Translations under genes and position numbers: made by a program
The notes under the pieces: model-generated
What the model saw: the letters and a program-made list of their open reading frames with translations, nothing else
Database searches by the model: none
What the model was told of the DNA's origin: nothing
Assembly (NCBI GenBank): GCA_021414085.1
Contig: JAIOPC010000010.1
Span: 161,149-225,148 of the forward strand
From: Actinomycetes bacterium
GTDB taxonomy: Bacteria > Actinomycetota > Acidimicrobiia > Acidimicrobiales > Ilumatobacteraceae
Reading direction: 5' to 3'
DNA: 64,000 bases
Shown: one piece after another, positions 34,875-43,640 of the stretch
Layout: each line of letters opens with the position of its first letter
Numbering within the stretch: the stretch's first letter is position 1

Positions 34875-35341
34875 TCTGACAGTGAACCACAGCGCAGAAA
34901 CTGCTGTCGTCGCTCGGGATCGGCCAGTTTGAATCGGCGCCAAGCCCACCACACGATTCCTGCGCCGACGCCTTCCAGCAACGCGTTCAGCCATCCACGC
35001 TCGAGCGACGGCACACGTGTGTGGCCCCACGAACCGCTAAACGGCCACCAAAACACCTTGGTAGCCGTGAAAGCACCGTCCCACACAAGATGCAACAGCA
35101 TTCCAATCGGCAGGCCGAGCAGCAGGCGGCGAATCGGCTTACGACCGGCGGTGACCAGCATCACCAACACCATGGTCCCGACCGTCACGGTCAGGCTGTG
35201 TGCCCAACGCGCATCGCCGAACGGCGCGTCGATGATGTCGGGAAGCAGCACGCCAACGAACAGCAGCCGATAGTCGAAACGCGGATCGGTGAACACGAAC
35301 CACACCGAAGCCAATCCGGTACCGAGGAACCACAAGAACAC
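34871..35341 (-). CDS. Multi-pass membrane protein, possible metal-dependent hydrolase-like
   Basis: This 156-residue protein has four to five hydrophobic segments with conserved LLPDIIDAPFG, RWAHSLTVTV and LLHLVWDGAF. The Asp and His residues inside membrane segments resemble YdjM/DUF457-type inner-membrane metal-dependent hydrolases, but the match is by eye only. Translation is coupled to the phosphatase. Confidence 0.65.
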   Translation of the reverse strand: MFLWFLGTGLASVWFVFTDPRFDYRLLFVGVLLPDIIDAPFGDARWAHSLTVTVGTMVLVMLVTAGRKPIRRLLLGLPIGMLLHLVWDGAFTATKVFWWPFSGSWGHTRVPSLERGWLNALLEGVGAGIVWWAWRRFKLADPERRQQFLRCGSLSE

Positions 35342-35347
35342 AGCGTG

Positions 35348-36052
35348 TTACCGCGCGAGAATGCGACCGCATTGCGGGCACTCAGGGACTTCGCCGGCCG
35401 GGGCAGACTTCACCCCATCGAGTTCCGCGGGCGACAAGTCCATGTGGCAGCCGCTGCAGTGCGAACCCTCTAACCGGGCGACGCCGACACCGCCGAACTG
35501 TGCGCGCACCTGTTGATAGTGGTTCAACTCGTCGGGTGTCAGTTGCGCGACTGAGGATTCGCGACGAGCGGAGAGCTCGGCTGCTTCAGCATCGAGGCCC
35601 GCGTTCGCGGTGTTCAGCGCCGCCAACGCCGCAGCTAGCTGCGCCTCGCCGCCGGGAAGATCCGCCTGAAGCGCGGCGAGCGTCGCCTCTCCTTCGCCGA
35701 GCGAGTCGAGCGCCGCCAACTCATCGTCGTCGAGACCGCCGCGTTGCGAGTTGATGGTCGCGATCTCGTGCATCAGTGCTTCCGCCTCACGCGGTGCGAT
35801 CACCGTCTTCAATTGCGCTTCCAACCGCGTGCGCTTCTTCGTCAACTCGGCCGACGCGTGTTCGGCCGCTTCGATCGCGGCTTGCGCAGCTGCGACTCGC
35901 CCCTCCGCTGCGGCGATGCTGGCCCGCAAGGTCTTGAGCGTGGCGGTCGCTGCCTGATGCGCGGCGACCTCGGCAAGTCGCGGCCGCTTGTTCACAATCG
36001 CGTCGAGCGCTGTGTCGATCTCTTGCAGGGCGATGAGGGTTGCGGCGTTCAT
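35348..36052 (-). CDS. Coiled-coil protein with C4 zinc ribbon
   Basis: This 234-residue protein consists of a long antiparallel coiled coil (about 5-175) and a C-terminal C4 zinc ribbon (CSGCHMDL and CPQCGRIL). This is the broadly conserved zf-RING_7 family, related to CdsZ-like and FlgN-neighbour proteins of poorly defined role, perhaps in RNA or translation processes. Start overlaps the PBP stop (ATGA). Confidence 0.85.
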   Translation of the reverse strand: MNAATLIALQEIDTALDAIVNKRPRLAEVAAHQAATATLKTLRASIAAAEGRVAAAQAAIEAAEHASAELTKKRTRLEAQLKTVIAPREAEALMHEIATINSQRGGLDDDELAALDSLGEGEATLAALQADLPGGEAQLAAALAALNTANAGLDAEAAELSARRESSVAQLTPDELNHYQQVRAQFGGVGVARLEGSHCSGCHMDLSPAELDGVKSAPAGEVPECPQCGRILAR

Positions 36053-38373
36053 TTTTCTAGATCCTGAAAGTCGACGTCGGTGGGCGGTCGATCACACAAG
36101 TACACGAGCACCTTCTCTGGATCGGCCGATGGCACTGGAGCACGCGGGTCGAGCACGTCAGCCGGCACGGTCGAAGCATCGCGCAGAATCTCGACGAGCG
36201 GGTGTGGGCTGCTGGTGACCGGTGGGGTCGTGTCGATCGGTGTTGGGTCGCCGACAATGGTCGTGGGCGGCGGGTTGGTGGCCGGGGGAAGTGTCGCCGT
36301 GGTAGTCGGGCGCTCAGGATCGATCGTGATGCCTGGAAGGTAGCCGCTGATCAACTCCGCGAGACATTCCTCTCCAGGCACGTAGATGCGTCGAAACTTG
36401 CGCGGGTTCTTCGGCGGGTCTGGCCAGTCGAGCACCGGCAGGTTGGCGTGCGCCGCTCCCATGAACGCCCCCCAGATTCGAGCTGGGTAGTCGGCGCCCT
36501 GCACCTTGCCACCGCGACCCATCTCCGCGGCGAATTCAGGAATGCCGACCATCGGCGTGTAGCCGCTCGGATCACCGACCCACACGGCGGTGGTGATCTG
36601 TGGCGTGCCGCCAACGAACCAAGCGTTCGTGTTCTCGTCTTGCGTACCTGTCTTTCCGGTTGCCGGAATTGGGAAGTTGCGCAGGTTGCGTGCGCCGGTC
36701 CCCTTGCGGATCACTCCCTTGAGTGTCGCCACGGTGGCATTGGCGACGCCGACGTCGAGCACCTGCGTGCCCGGGTCTTCGTGTGTGTACATGCGCACAT
36801 CATCGGGCCCGTCGATGTAGTCCACGTAATACGGATCGTGATGCAGCCCTTGGTTCGTGATGGTTTGCATCCCGGCCGCCATGTCGATCGTCGACATCGC
36901 GTTGTTACCGGTGGCCGTCAGGCCAAGCGGAAGAAACGACTCGTGTTCATCGGCGGGTTGGCCTTGGTAGAAGTAGGGCGAGTGGGCCATCCGGTAGACG
37001 GAATCGACCACGCGGTGCAGGCCGATGGCGTAGCTCAAACGAACGAAGCCGCAATCAGTTGAGTTCCAGGTGTTCTTACCGTTGAACGGACCGATGACGC
37101 CGTACCCCGAGTTCACCGTCTTGGTGGTTTCGCGACCGTCGCGAAAGTCAGGAACGGTGCATGGGCGTTGACCGTTGATCTCGTCGTTCGGTTGCACGCC
37201 CGCTTGGTAGCCGGTGGCCAGGATGAACGCCTTAATGCTCGATCCCGTTTGCCGGGGCACTAACGCCATGTTGATTTCTCCGGCGGCGACGTTTGATTGC
37301 AACCCGTTGCCGCCCACCATCGCTCGAATCGCACCGCTGGTCGTATCGAGACTGATGATCGCCGCGTCGAACTGATGGAACGGAGTGTCGGGAAGAATGT
37401 CGCGGGCGTTCTCGGCTTGCAGCTGCATCGTCGGATCGAGCGTCGTGTGAATGCGCAGCCCACCGCGATACAGCAAGTTGGCGCGCTCCTGCTCGGTGGA
37501 CCCGAGAATGTTGGACTTTGTCAGCAAGTAATCGCGCAATGCGACCGTGTAGTACGTCGGCTCGGTCGTCAGCGTGGGAATCGTGCGCACGTGGTCGGGC
37601 AGCGGCCAGGTTTCAATGAGGTGCTCGCCCTCCGGCGCCGTCACCAGCTCGACGTCGACCAGTCGGTCGATGACTTGCTCGAAACGACGCTTCGAGGCTT
37701 CGATCTTGGTGATCGGGTCGAGGCTGGAAGGTGAACGCACAAGGCCGGCGAGAAACGCTCCTTCCACCATGTCGAGCTGCGATGCATCCTTGCCGAAGTA
37801 CACCTCGGCCGCCGCTTGCAGGCCGTACGCGTTGTTGCCGAAGAAAACCGTGTTGAGGTAGCGCTCGAGAATCTCGCCCTTCGTCATTTTCTTCTCGAGC
37901 ATGGTGGCGAAGTGCGCCTGCAAAATCTTGTAGCGACCATCGCGGGGCAACCCGGCGAGGAACTCGTTCTTGACCACCTGCTGCGTGATGGTGCTGGCAC
38001 CTTGCGTGGGTGCGTCGCTCGCAAAGTTGGAGAGAAAGGCGCGCATGAAGCCCCGGAGGTTGACGCCGTCGTGGATGTAGAACTCGTTGTCCTCGACTGC
38101 CAAGAGTGCTGCGACAACACCGGGTGGCACCTGGTCGATCTTGATCGGCTGGCTGTTCTCGCGCTCGAAGATTGCAATGACGTTGCCGGCGACGTCGTAG
38201 ACGAGGGTTCGCTGCGAGAGCGGCTGGAACTCTGGAAGCGTCACTGGGAATTCGTCGTGCGCATTGGCGATGTACCACAGCCGGGGGGCCGTGGCGATCA
38301 CGACTGCGGTCGTCAGCAATGCGCCCGCAAGGATGATCGCTACGAAACGGATGGGCCAGGCGATGCGGTACAC
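36049..38373 (-). CDS. Class A penicillin-binding protein
   Basis: This 774-residue bifunctional peptidoglycan synthase has one N-terminal membrane segment (8-28). The GT51 glycosyltransferase domain shows EDNEFYIHDGV, GASTITQQVVKN and RYLNTVFFGNNAYG. The transpeptidase domain has SxxK in TGSSIKAF, a middle NSTDCGF motif and KTGT in PATGKTGTQDE. A Pro/Thr-rich tail ends the protein, with an ECLAELISG segment before it. It polymerises and crosslinks the wall outside the membrane. Confidence 0.93.
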   Translation of the reverse strand: MYRIAWPIRFVAIILAGALLTTAVVIATAPRLWYIANAHDEFPVTLPEFQPLSQRTLVYDVAGNVIAIFERENSQPIKIDQVPPGVVAALLAVEDNEFYIHDGVNLRGFMRAFLSNFASDAPTQGASTITQQVVKNEFLAGLPRDGRYKILQAHFATMLEKKMTKGEILERYLNTVFFGNNAYGLQAAAEVYFGKDASQLDMVEGAFLAGLVRSPSSLDPITKIEASKRRFEQVIDRLVDVELVTAPEGEHLIETWPLPDHVRTIPTLTTEPTYYTVALRDYLLTKSNILGSTEQERANLLYRGGLRIHTTLDPTMQLQAENARDILPDTPFHQFDAAIISLDTTSGAIRAMVGGNGLQSNVAAGEINMALVPRQTGSSIKAFILATGYQAGVQPNDEINGQRPCTVPDFRDGRETTKTVNSGYGVIGPFNGKNTWNSTDCGFVRLSYAIGLHRVVDSVYRMAHSPYFYQGQPADEHESFLPLGLTATGNNAMSTIDMAAGMQTITNQGLHHDPYYVDYIDGPDDVRMYTHEDPGTQVLDVGVANATVATLKGVIRKGTGARNLRNFPIPATGKTGTQDENTNAWFVGGTPQITTAVWVGDPSGYTPMVGIPEFAAEMGRGGKVQGADYPARIWGAFMGAAHANLPVLDWPDPPKNPRKFRRIYVPGEECLAELISGYLPGITIDPERPTTTATLPPATNPPPTTIVGDPTPIDTTPPVTSSPHPLVEILRDASTVPADVLDPRAPVPSADPEKVLVYLCDRPPTDVDFQDLEK

Positions 38374-38420
38374 GTCGCCCTCACGCTAGTTGCGGCCCGA
38401 GACGAGCAGGCATCACCCAG

Positions 38421-38426
38421 TACCGT
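38421..38426 (+). promoter_or_regulatory. -10 element TACCGT, leaderless-type
   Basis: Ends 6 bases before the ATG of the luciferase-like oxidoreductase. Confidence 0.45.
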
Positions 38427-38432
38427 TGCCAT

Positions 38433-39380
38433 ATGGCGTCCGACAAGAGCAAGCATCGTCCGTTTCGATTCGGGGTACAGGCCTCCACTGCAACCAACCG
38501 GGCAGCGTGGGTCGACCTGGCCAAGCGTTGCGAAGGCCACGGCTACTCGTGCCTGACGATGCCCGACCACTTCGGCGACCAACTGGCGCCCGTGCCAGCG
38601 ATGATGACCGCCGCCGACGCAACCGAGAAGCTGCGCATCTGCGCGCTTGTGTTCGACAACGACTACAAGCATCCGGTCGTGCTCGCAAAAGAGTTGGCCA
38701 CGATGGACTTGCTCAGCGACGGTCGCGTCGAGATCGGGCTCGGTGCCGGGTGGATGATCACCGACTACGAACAATTGGGCATCCCCTACGACAGCCCCGG
38801 CGTTCGCATCGATCGCTTCGTTGAGGGGCTGCACATCATCAAGCAGGCCATGCAGCCGGGCAAGTTCTCGTTTAGCGGCAAGCACTACACAATCACCGAC
38901 TACGACGGCCTACCCAAGCCTGTGCAAGCCCGGCCACCCGTGCTGATCGGCGGCGGCGGCAAGCGAGTGCTCGGCATCGCTGCACGCGAGGCCGACATCG
39001 TGGGCATTAACCCAAGCATGCACGCCGGCGTGGTCGACGCCGAAGCGTTTGCTCACATGACTGCTGACGCCGTCGACGAGAAGGTCGCGCTGGTCAGGGC
39101 CGCGGCTGGCGATCGGATGAAAGACATCGAGCTCAACGTGCGCGCCTTCCTGGTCAACGTCACCGACGATGGCGCGGGAGCGCGCAGTCGACTAGCCGGC
39201 ATGTTGTCGGTGGACGAGGCGATGCTGACGCAATCGCCGTTCGCGCTCATCGGATCGCCGACGGAATTGATCGAGCGAATCGTCGAGCGTCGCGAGCGGT
39301 GGGGCTTCTCGTATGTCATCGTCGGAGCCGACGATGTTGACAAGTTCGCCCCCGTCGTTGCGGCACTCGCCGGGAACTAG
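38433..39380 (+). CDS. LLM-class F420-dependent oxidoreductase
   Basis: This 315-residue TIM-barrel enzyme of the luciferase-like family starts [20 protein letters not shown] and has [40 protein letters not shown] and [24 protein letters not shown] (shown in part). These fit the F420-binding actinobacterial subgroup (TIGR03621-like). The substrate is unknown. The 3' end overlaps cspA by 4 bases, convergent. Confidence 0.87.
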   Translation: MASDKSKHRPFRFGVQASTATNRAAWVDLAKRCEGHGYSCLTMPDHFGDQLAPVPAMMTAADATEKLRICALVFDNDYKHPVVLAKELATMDLLSDGRVEIGLGAGWMITDYEQLGIPYDSPGVRIDRFVEGLHIIKQAMQPGKFSFSGKHYTITDYDGLPKPVQARPPVLIGGGGKRVLGIAAREADIVGINPSMHAGVVDAEAFAHMTADAVDEKVALVRAAAGDRMKDIELNVRAFLVNVTDDGAGARSRLAGMLSVDEAMLTQSPFALIGSPTELIERIVERRERWGFSYVIVGADDVDKFAPVVAALAGN

Positions 39381-39577
39381 ACCGCCCGAACTTTGAGGGC
39401 TTCGTCGCCCTTGCGGCCTTGGCCGACTTCGAACTCGACGGTCTGGCCCTCTTCGAGCGATCGGTAGCCGGAGCCCTCGATGTTCGAGAAGTGCACAAAC
39501 ACGTCCTCGCCGCCTTCTCGAGCAATGAATCCATAGCCCTTTTGAGCGTTGAAGAACTTCACAGTGCCCATTGTCAT
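39377..39577 (-). CDS. Cold-shock protein (CspA family)
   Basis: This 66-residue single OB-fold protein has RNP1 [10 protein letters not shown] and RNP2 DVFVHFSNI. It binds single-stranded RNA and DNA. An AGAGGT lies about 7 bases before the ATG; a second in-frame ATG follows two codons later. About 55 bases separate it from the next upstream gene, and no long cold-shock leader is visible. Confidence 0.95.
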   Translation of the reverse strand: MTMGTVKFFNAQKGYGFIAREGGEDVFVHFSNIEGSGYRSLEEGQTVEFEVGQGRKGDEALKVRAV

Positions 39578-39633
39578 TTCTGTACCTCTACTTTCGAGCC
39601 GCCCATGTGGCGACTCACAATCAGGATAGTCGC

Positions 39634-40482
39634 TCAGCGAAGGGGGGTTAGCGACTTCAACGCCAGGGTGTACGACTCCTTGTAGGTGACGCCACCCAGG
39701 ACCGTGTCGGCCAGTGTTTCCTTGCTCAGCGTGGCGGCGATCAACAGGCCGTGGTCGTCCAGGTACCAGTCGAGCGTGATGTGCTCATGAAACTCGTCCT
39801 CGTCGACGACCGTCATCTGCACATGCTGCACCGCGATGTCGACGCCTTCCACCGTGCGGACGCCTCGCTCGAGCACCTGCCAGACGGGTAGCCACGGCTC
39901 GCCACCGATCGTGCACGTCAGCGGCACCGCCTCGGCGGTTGTTGGCGGCTCGGCGACGTCTGACGGCAGCAGCAGCACCGTTCGATCGCACACAATCGGT
40001 TCGATCTTCTCCTGCCCAAAGAACACGTGATACGAACCGCCGGTCGGCTGTAATTCGATGCCCGCGCTCGTCACGCACAGGTTCCACTCGTCATGTCGCT
40101 CGACAAGTGCATCCCACCGCATCTCTACCCCACACCCGGTGGCCGCAAACGTAATCGTCGTCTCGTCGGGATAGACGTGCTCGGTTCCCTCCAGCGCATC
40201 GATGCTCTCGCGACCCTCAGTCGTATAGAGGTACACGCCGGTGGGCGGCAGCGTCGGCAGTTCGGCTGCGACCGTCGTGGTCGTTGCAAGCACCGTCGCG
40301 GCGACGGTCGATGCCCGATAGCGCGCCAACACCTCGTCTGTCGTGAGCGGTGTGGTGTGATCGTCGAAGACAACCAAGCGCACGAAGAGCAGGGCGGCGA
40401 TCACGACAAAAACAACGCTGCTCAGCCACCAGAAGAGCCGCCGTCGGCGACGTGAATCACTCGTCGTCACGTCGCGAACCAT
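39634..40482 (-). CDS. Membrane-anchored extracytoplasmic protein, unknown
   Basis: This 282-residue protein has a basic N-terminus RRRRRLFWW, one membrane segment (about 17-36), a Thr-rich linker and an extracytoplasmic beta-rich region with three Cys ([22 protein letters not shown] and a fourth in LTCTIGG). The even number of Cys suggests disulfides. No family is recognised. Confidence 0.65.
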   Translation of the reverse strand: MVRDVTTSDSRRRRRLFWWLSSVVFVVIAALLFVRLVVFDDHTTPLTTDEVLARYRASTVAATVLATTTTVAAELPTLPPTGVYLYTTEGRESIDALEGTEHVYPDETTITFAATGCGVEMRWDALVERHDEWNLCVTSAGIELQPTGGSYHVFFGQEKIEPIVCDRTVLLLPSDVAEPPTTAEAVPLTCTIGGEPWLPVWQVLERGVRTVEGVDIAVQHVQMTVVDEDEFHEHITLDWYLDDHGLLIAATLSKETLADTVLGGVTYKESYTLALKSLTPLR

Positions 40483-40508
40483 ATCTCCAAACCTTGAAGG
40501 CGTTAGGC

Positions 40509-41093
40509 CTAGGCGTAAGAGGTGGCGAGCAGTTCGTCGAAGACCCCGATCTCGAAGGTCTGTGCCGTCGCCATCCTGCTTGCGAGCGACGCAACACGTT
40601 CAGTCGATGTGTCTGCGATCGACTCCAACATGTGCAGTGCTCCGACATGGTGAGCGCGCATCAGCTCGAGAAACAGCCGACCCCTTGCGCGACCATCGAG
40701 CGTGGCCAGTTCATCCATTTCCTCCTGGGATGCAAGGCCGGGCATTTCGTCCGCGGGAAGTGGCATGCCCATCCACCCCATGACTTCCTCGGGGGGCGCG
40801 GTGCTGGCACCGACGGATTGCAGCCACGCGTGCATCACACCCAACTCGTAAGCCTGGTTCTGCAGGATCTCGGCGGCGGCTGCCTGCACCGGCCCGCCTG
40901 TGTCGCGCCCCAGTACGCGTTGACACAACACAAGAGCCTGGCCGTGGTGAAACGACATATCGATCAGGAAACCAATGTCGTCGTCGGTGAGTTGGCTATT
41001 GCTCTTCGAGTCGGAGCCCGACGACCCGCATCCCGTCGCGGTCGCGCCAGCGGCTATCGCGAGCGCACCGAGAAACTGGCGACGGCCGGTCAG
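40509..41093 (-). CDS. DUF305 lipoprotein with apparent CTG start
   Basis: The 194-residue product has a Tat/lipoprotein signal (TGRRQFLGALAIAAGATATGCG) followed by a DUF305 domain with DMSFHHGQALVLCQ and MRAHHVGALHML, the His/Met-rich pattern of this copper-linked family. No ATG, GTG or TTG precedes the signal peptide in frame after an upstream stop. The only suitable codon is CTG, overlapping the TGA of the YHYH gene as CTGA. The in-frame ATG at 40958 would remove the whole signal peptide. Confidence 0.8.
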   Translation of the reverse strand: MTGRRQFLGALAIAAGATATGCGSSGSDSKSNSQLTDDDIGFLIDMSFHHGQALVLCQRVLGRDTGGPVQAAAAEILQNQAYELGVMHAWLQSVGASTAPPEEVMGWMGMPLPADEMPGLASQEEMDELATLDGRARGRLFLELMRAHHVGALHMLESIADTSTERVASLASRMATAQTFEIGVFDELLATSYA

Positions 41094-42049
41094 GGCGGTC
41101 CGCCCATGCTGCCCAGTCCCCCGCCAGCGTCGGCGGCAACTTCACCGTGATAGCAACCCATGAAGTACGGGAACGTGGGCGTCGTGTAGTAGCGGTACTG
41201 GCCATCGGAATCGACGCGGCCGTTGCACTGGTCGAGATCGCCCGAACCCTCGACGTATGAGTGCGCGTTCCAAGTATCGGAAGCGAACAGCGAGTCGTCG
41301 GTGAGCTGCCAACTACTGACGAGTTGGCGAACGCTGGAGCACGCGGCGTCCACACATGTGAAGCCCGACATGATCGGGTACCCGTCGAGGCTCCAGCCCA
41401 CCTGCCCAGCGCTGTTTGATTCCACCACGTCGGCGTCAAACAGACAATCGACGCCAGCCGCCCACAAGAACAGGTGCATGTGGAACCCAGTGGGACCGTT
41501 GTGGCTGCCGCACGCCGACAGAGCTCCACTTGGAAGCGACAGCACATCGCCGCCCGTCGCCTCAGTCGGGCCGTAGATCGCAACCCCGTTGATCGCGACG
41601 GCGCTCGCACCGAGCGCCGGGATTTCACCAGGAGTGGCAGCGACGACTGGCACGAGTGGGATACGGAATGTGAGATCCGATGCCTCCGGATCGCCCGGCG
41701 ATGCCTCGATGTAGAGGTAGTCGGGCATGCTGTTGGTTTGCACCACGACATCGTCGCCATCGCAGGAGAGGACGAGCGAGGGGTCGGCGAGGTCGGGGTT
41801 CGCCGACTCGACGGCGCGGAACGTAGCGATGATCGAGTCGCAGTCGTTGGTCGTTGCGCTCACACCGGTGTTCGCTGTCGTATCCGGCGACCCGGCCACT
41901 GTCGACGCGGTCGATGCCGTTGTTACAGCGGTGGCAGCGGAAGTGGTGGGGGTTGCATCGCTCTTGTCGTCCGAACAACTCGCGACCGCCAACAGCGCAC
42001 AGGCGGCGAGCACGACAGAGCGGTTGCGAGTGATGAGGCGAGATTTCAT
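41090..42049 (-). CDS. YHYH-domain lipoprotein
   Basis: This 319-residue exported protein has a lipobox in ALLAVASCSDD, a Thr/Ala-rich linker, and a YHYH-type domain. That domain has SACGSHNGPTGFHMHLF, WSLDGYPIMSGF, DQCNGRVDSDGQY and FPYFMGCYHGE. YHYH proteins are secreted and often metal-associated; function is unknown. Directly coupled to the DUF305 gene. I use the ATG before RLITRNRSVVLAAC, with TATTGT 6 bases upstream. Confidence 0.82.
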   Translation of the reverse strand: MKSRLITRNRSVVLAACALLAVASCSDDKSDATPTTSAATAVTTASTASTVAGSPDTTANTGVSATTNDCDSIIATFRAVESANPDLADPSLVLSCDGDDVVVQTNSMPDYLYIEASPGDPEASDLTFRIPLVPVVAATPGEIPALGASAVAINGVAIYGPTEATGGDVLSLPSGALSACGSHNGPTGFHMHLFLWAAGVDCLFDADVVESNSAGQVGWSLDGYPIMSGFTCVDAACSSVRQLVSSWQLTDDSLFASDTWNAHSYVEGSGDLDQCNGRVDSDGQYRYYTTPTFPYFMGCYHGEVAADAGGGLGSMGGPP

Positions 42050-42055
42050 TCGGCG

Positions 42056-42061
42056 ACAATA
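42056..42061 (-). promoter_or_regulatory. -10 element TATTGT, leaderless-type
   Basis: Minus-strand hexamer ending 6 bases before the YHYH-protein ATG. Confidence 0.45.
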
Positions 42062-42066
42062 GCGAC

Positions 42067-42072
42067 TACCGT
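42067..42072 (+). promoter_or_regulatory. -10 element TACCGT
   Basis: Plus-strand hexamer ending 11 bases before the PanB-like ATG. It is only 5 bases from the opposing -10, so the two divergent promoters share their upstream DNA. Confidence 0.4.
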
Positions 42073-42083
42073 CAGCGTTCCGC

Positions 42084-42932
42084 ATGACTCGAATTCTCGA
42101 CTTCAACGGACGCGACGCGGATCGCACGGCCACGGTCGCGTCGATTGTGGCGCTTCGCGGCACCAGCACTCAGTTCGCACAGGTGACTGCGGGTACGGCC
42201 GATGAAGCCGCAGCCGCCGAAGCGGCCGGCATCGAGATGGTCGTGTGCATGGCCAGTTCAGTGCCGGCGGTCCGGCGCGGATCTTCGCGTGTGTTCGTCA
42301 CCGCGGCGATCGACTTCGGCGGTGCCGTCACGGTCGACGAGTTACTCGGTGCTGCGTTCCAGGCGTTGGGCGACGGGGCCGACGCGGTCATCACTGCCCG
42401 TCGGTTACAGGCGGTCGAGCGACTGGCCGAGGAAGACGTCCCTGTGATGGGCCACCTTGGCTTCGTTCCAAAGAAGTCGACGTTGTACGGCGGCGTGCGA
42501 TCGGTCGGCAAGACAGCCGACGAAGCCATCAAGCTGTGGAAGCAGTTCCAACGCTTGGAGGACGCTGGCGCGTTCGCGGTTGAGTGCGAGTTGATACCTG
42601 CAAAGGTGATGGCCGAGATCAATCAACGCACTGGCATGGTCACAATCTCGCTCGGTTCGGGTCCCGACGCCAATGTGATGTTTCTGTTCAGCTCCGACAT
42701 TTGTGGCGAGAGCGAGCGCAGGCCGCGCCACGCACGGGCGTACGGAGACCTGGCCGCACTTCACCAGCAGATGGCCGCCGAGCGAGTGAAGGCACTCACT
42801 GCGTTCCGGGCCGACGTCGCATCGAAAGGGTTCCCGAACGAGTCGGAAGTCGGACAGATCGATGCGGATGAACTCAACCGATTCGTGAAGTCACTTGCGG
42901 CCGACGGCAAAAACGGAAAGACCCGCGGGTAA
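42084..42932 (+). CDS. PanB-like ketopantoate hydroxymethyltransferase family protein
   Basis: This 282-residue TIM-barrel protein shows the PanB pattern VPVMGHLGFVPKKSTLYGG, an AFAVECELIPAKVMAEI segment carrying the catalytic Glu, and GSGPDANVMFLFSSDICGES. The N-terminal part is divergent, with VVCMASSVPAVRR where PanB has its metal-binding region. It could be true PanB for pantothenate or another member of the PEP-mutase/isocitrate-lyase superfamily. It is convergent with the methyltransferase, overlapping by 42 bases. Confidence 0.7.
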   Translation: MTRILDFNGRDADRTATVASIVALRGTSTQFAQVTAGTADEAAAAEAAGIEMVVCMASSVPAVRRGSSRVFVTAAIDFGGAVTVDELLGAAFQALGDGADAVITARRLQAVERLAEEDVPVMGHLGFVPKKSTLYGGVRSVGKTADEAIKLWKQFQRLEDAGAFAVECELIPAKVMAEINQRTGMVTISLGSGPDANVMFLFSSDICGESERRPRHARAYGDLAALHQQMAAERVKALTAFRADVASKGFPNESEVGQIDADELNRFVKSLAADGKNGKTRG

Positions 42933-43610
42933 ATCCACTCGCCTCAACAGCTTCCGCTCGATTTTCGCAGCGCGGCTAAGCGTTCCACCAAGTCCTGTTT
43001 GGTTCTTGTCGAGATCACTGGCCGATTCGCCGCGCTCGAACAACGCCTTCAAAGCGGCTGGCAATACGAGAAACGAGTAGGCACCCGACGCGCGCTCCAC
43101 TCTGCATCCGGCACCGCGCAGTAGTTCGGAGAGATCACGCCGTGAGAACCGCCTCGCAGAGTGAGTGACCCTGTCGTGCGCACGGCGAAGTCGACGAACA
43201 CCTGGCTCCCACAGACAGATGATTCCTCCAGGCCGAACGACGCGTGCCAACTCGGCAACCGCGACTTGCGGGTCGGCGATCGATTGGTGGCACAGCACGG
43301 TCACGCACAACACAACATCGAACGAGGCCGTGTCAAAGGGCAAACGCGTGATGTCGGCTGCGACAAAGCCGGCGGCTTCATGGCGCTCACGATTCAGCTC
43401 AAGCGCGAGCGGCATGAAGTCAGTGGCAACGAGATCGCCATGGTCTGCCAGCCAGGCACCAGTGGCTCCGGTGCCCGCACCAACATCGAGAAAGCGACCG
43501 CCACCACCGACATAGTCGCCCAGCACCTGCTGCAGGAGTTGGCGCGTCGAGTCGTACCACCAATGCGAATGCTCGACCTCCGCCATGCGGCGATACTCGT
43601 CTACCTCCAC
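42891..43610 (-). CDS. Class I SAM-dependent methyltransferase
   Basis: This 239-residue protein has motif I FLDVGAGTGATGAWL, motif II LVATDFMPLAL, and motif IV-like FDVVLCVTVLCHQS with LARVVRPGGIICLWEPG. The N-terminal HSHWWYDSTRQLL is common in methyltransferases next to glycosyltransferases. The substrate is unknown. GTG start, divergent from the membrane glycosyltransferase. Confidence 0.82.
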   Translation of the reverse strand: MEVDEYRRMAEVEHSHWWYDSTRQLLQQVLGDYVGGGGRFLDVGAGTGATGAWLADHGDLVATDFMPLALELNRERHEAAGFVAADITRLPFDTASFDVVLCVTVLCHQSIADPQVAVAELARVVRPGGIICLWEPGVRRLRRAHDRVTHSARRFSRRDLSELLRGAGCRVERASGAYSFLVLPAALKALFERGESASDLDKNQTGLGGTLSRAAKIERKLLRRVDLPAGLSVFAVGRK

Positions 43611-43626
43611 TGGTACTCCAATCTCG

Positions 43627-43632
43627 TACTAT
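43627..43632 (+). promoter_or_regulatory. -10 element TACTAT, leaderless-type
   Basis: Ends 8 bases before the ATG at 43641. Confidence 0.45.
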
Positions 43633-43640
43633 CGCTTGGG

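Noticed and set aside
40509..40958. ATG at 40958 as start of the DUF305 gene
   Set aside because: It begins inside the DUF305 domain and removes a good signal peptide that is in frame upstream.
40996..41760. 254-residue open frame on the minus strand overlapping the YHYH gene
   Set aside because: It is a shadow frame with Arg/Ser/Thr-biased composition and no domain. The YHYH frame has clear motifs and a lipobox.
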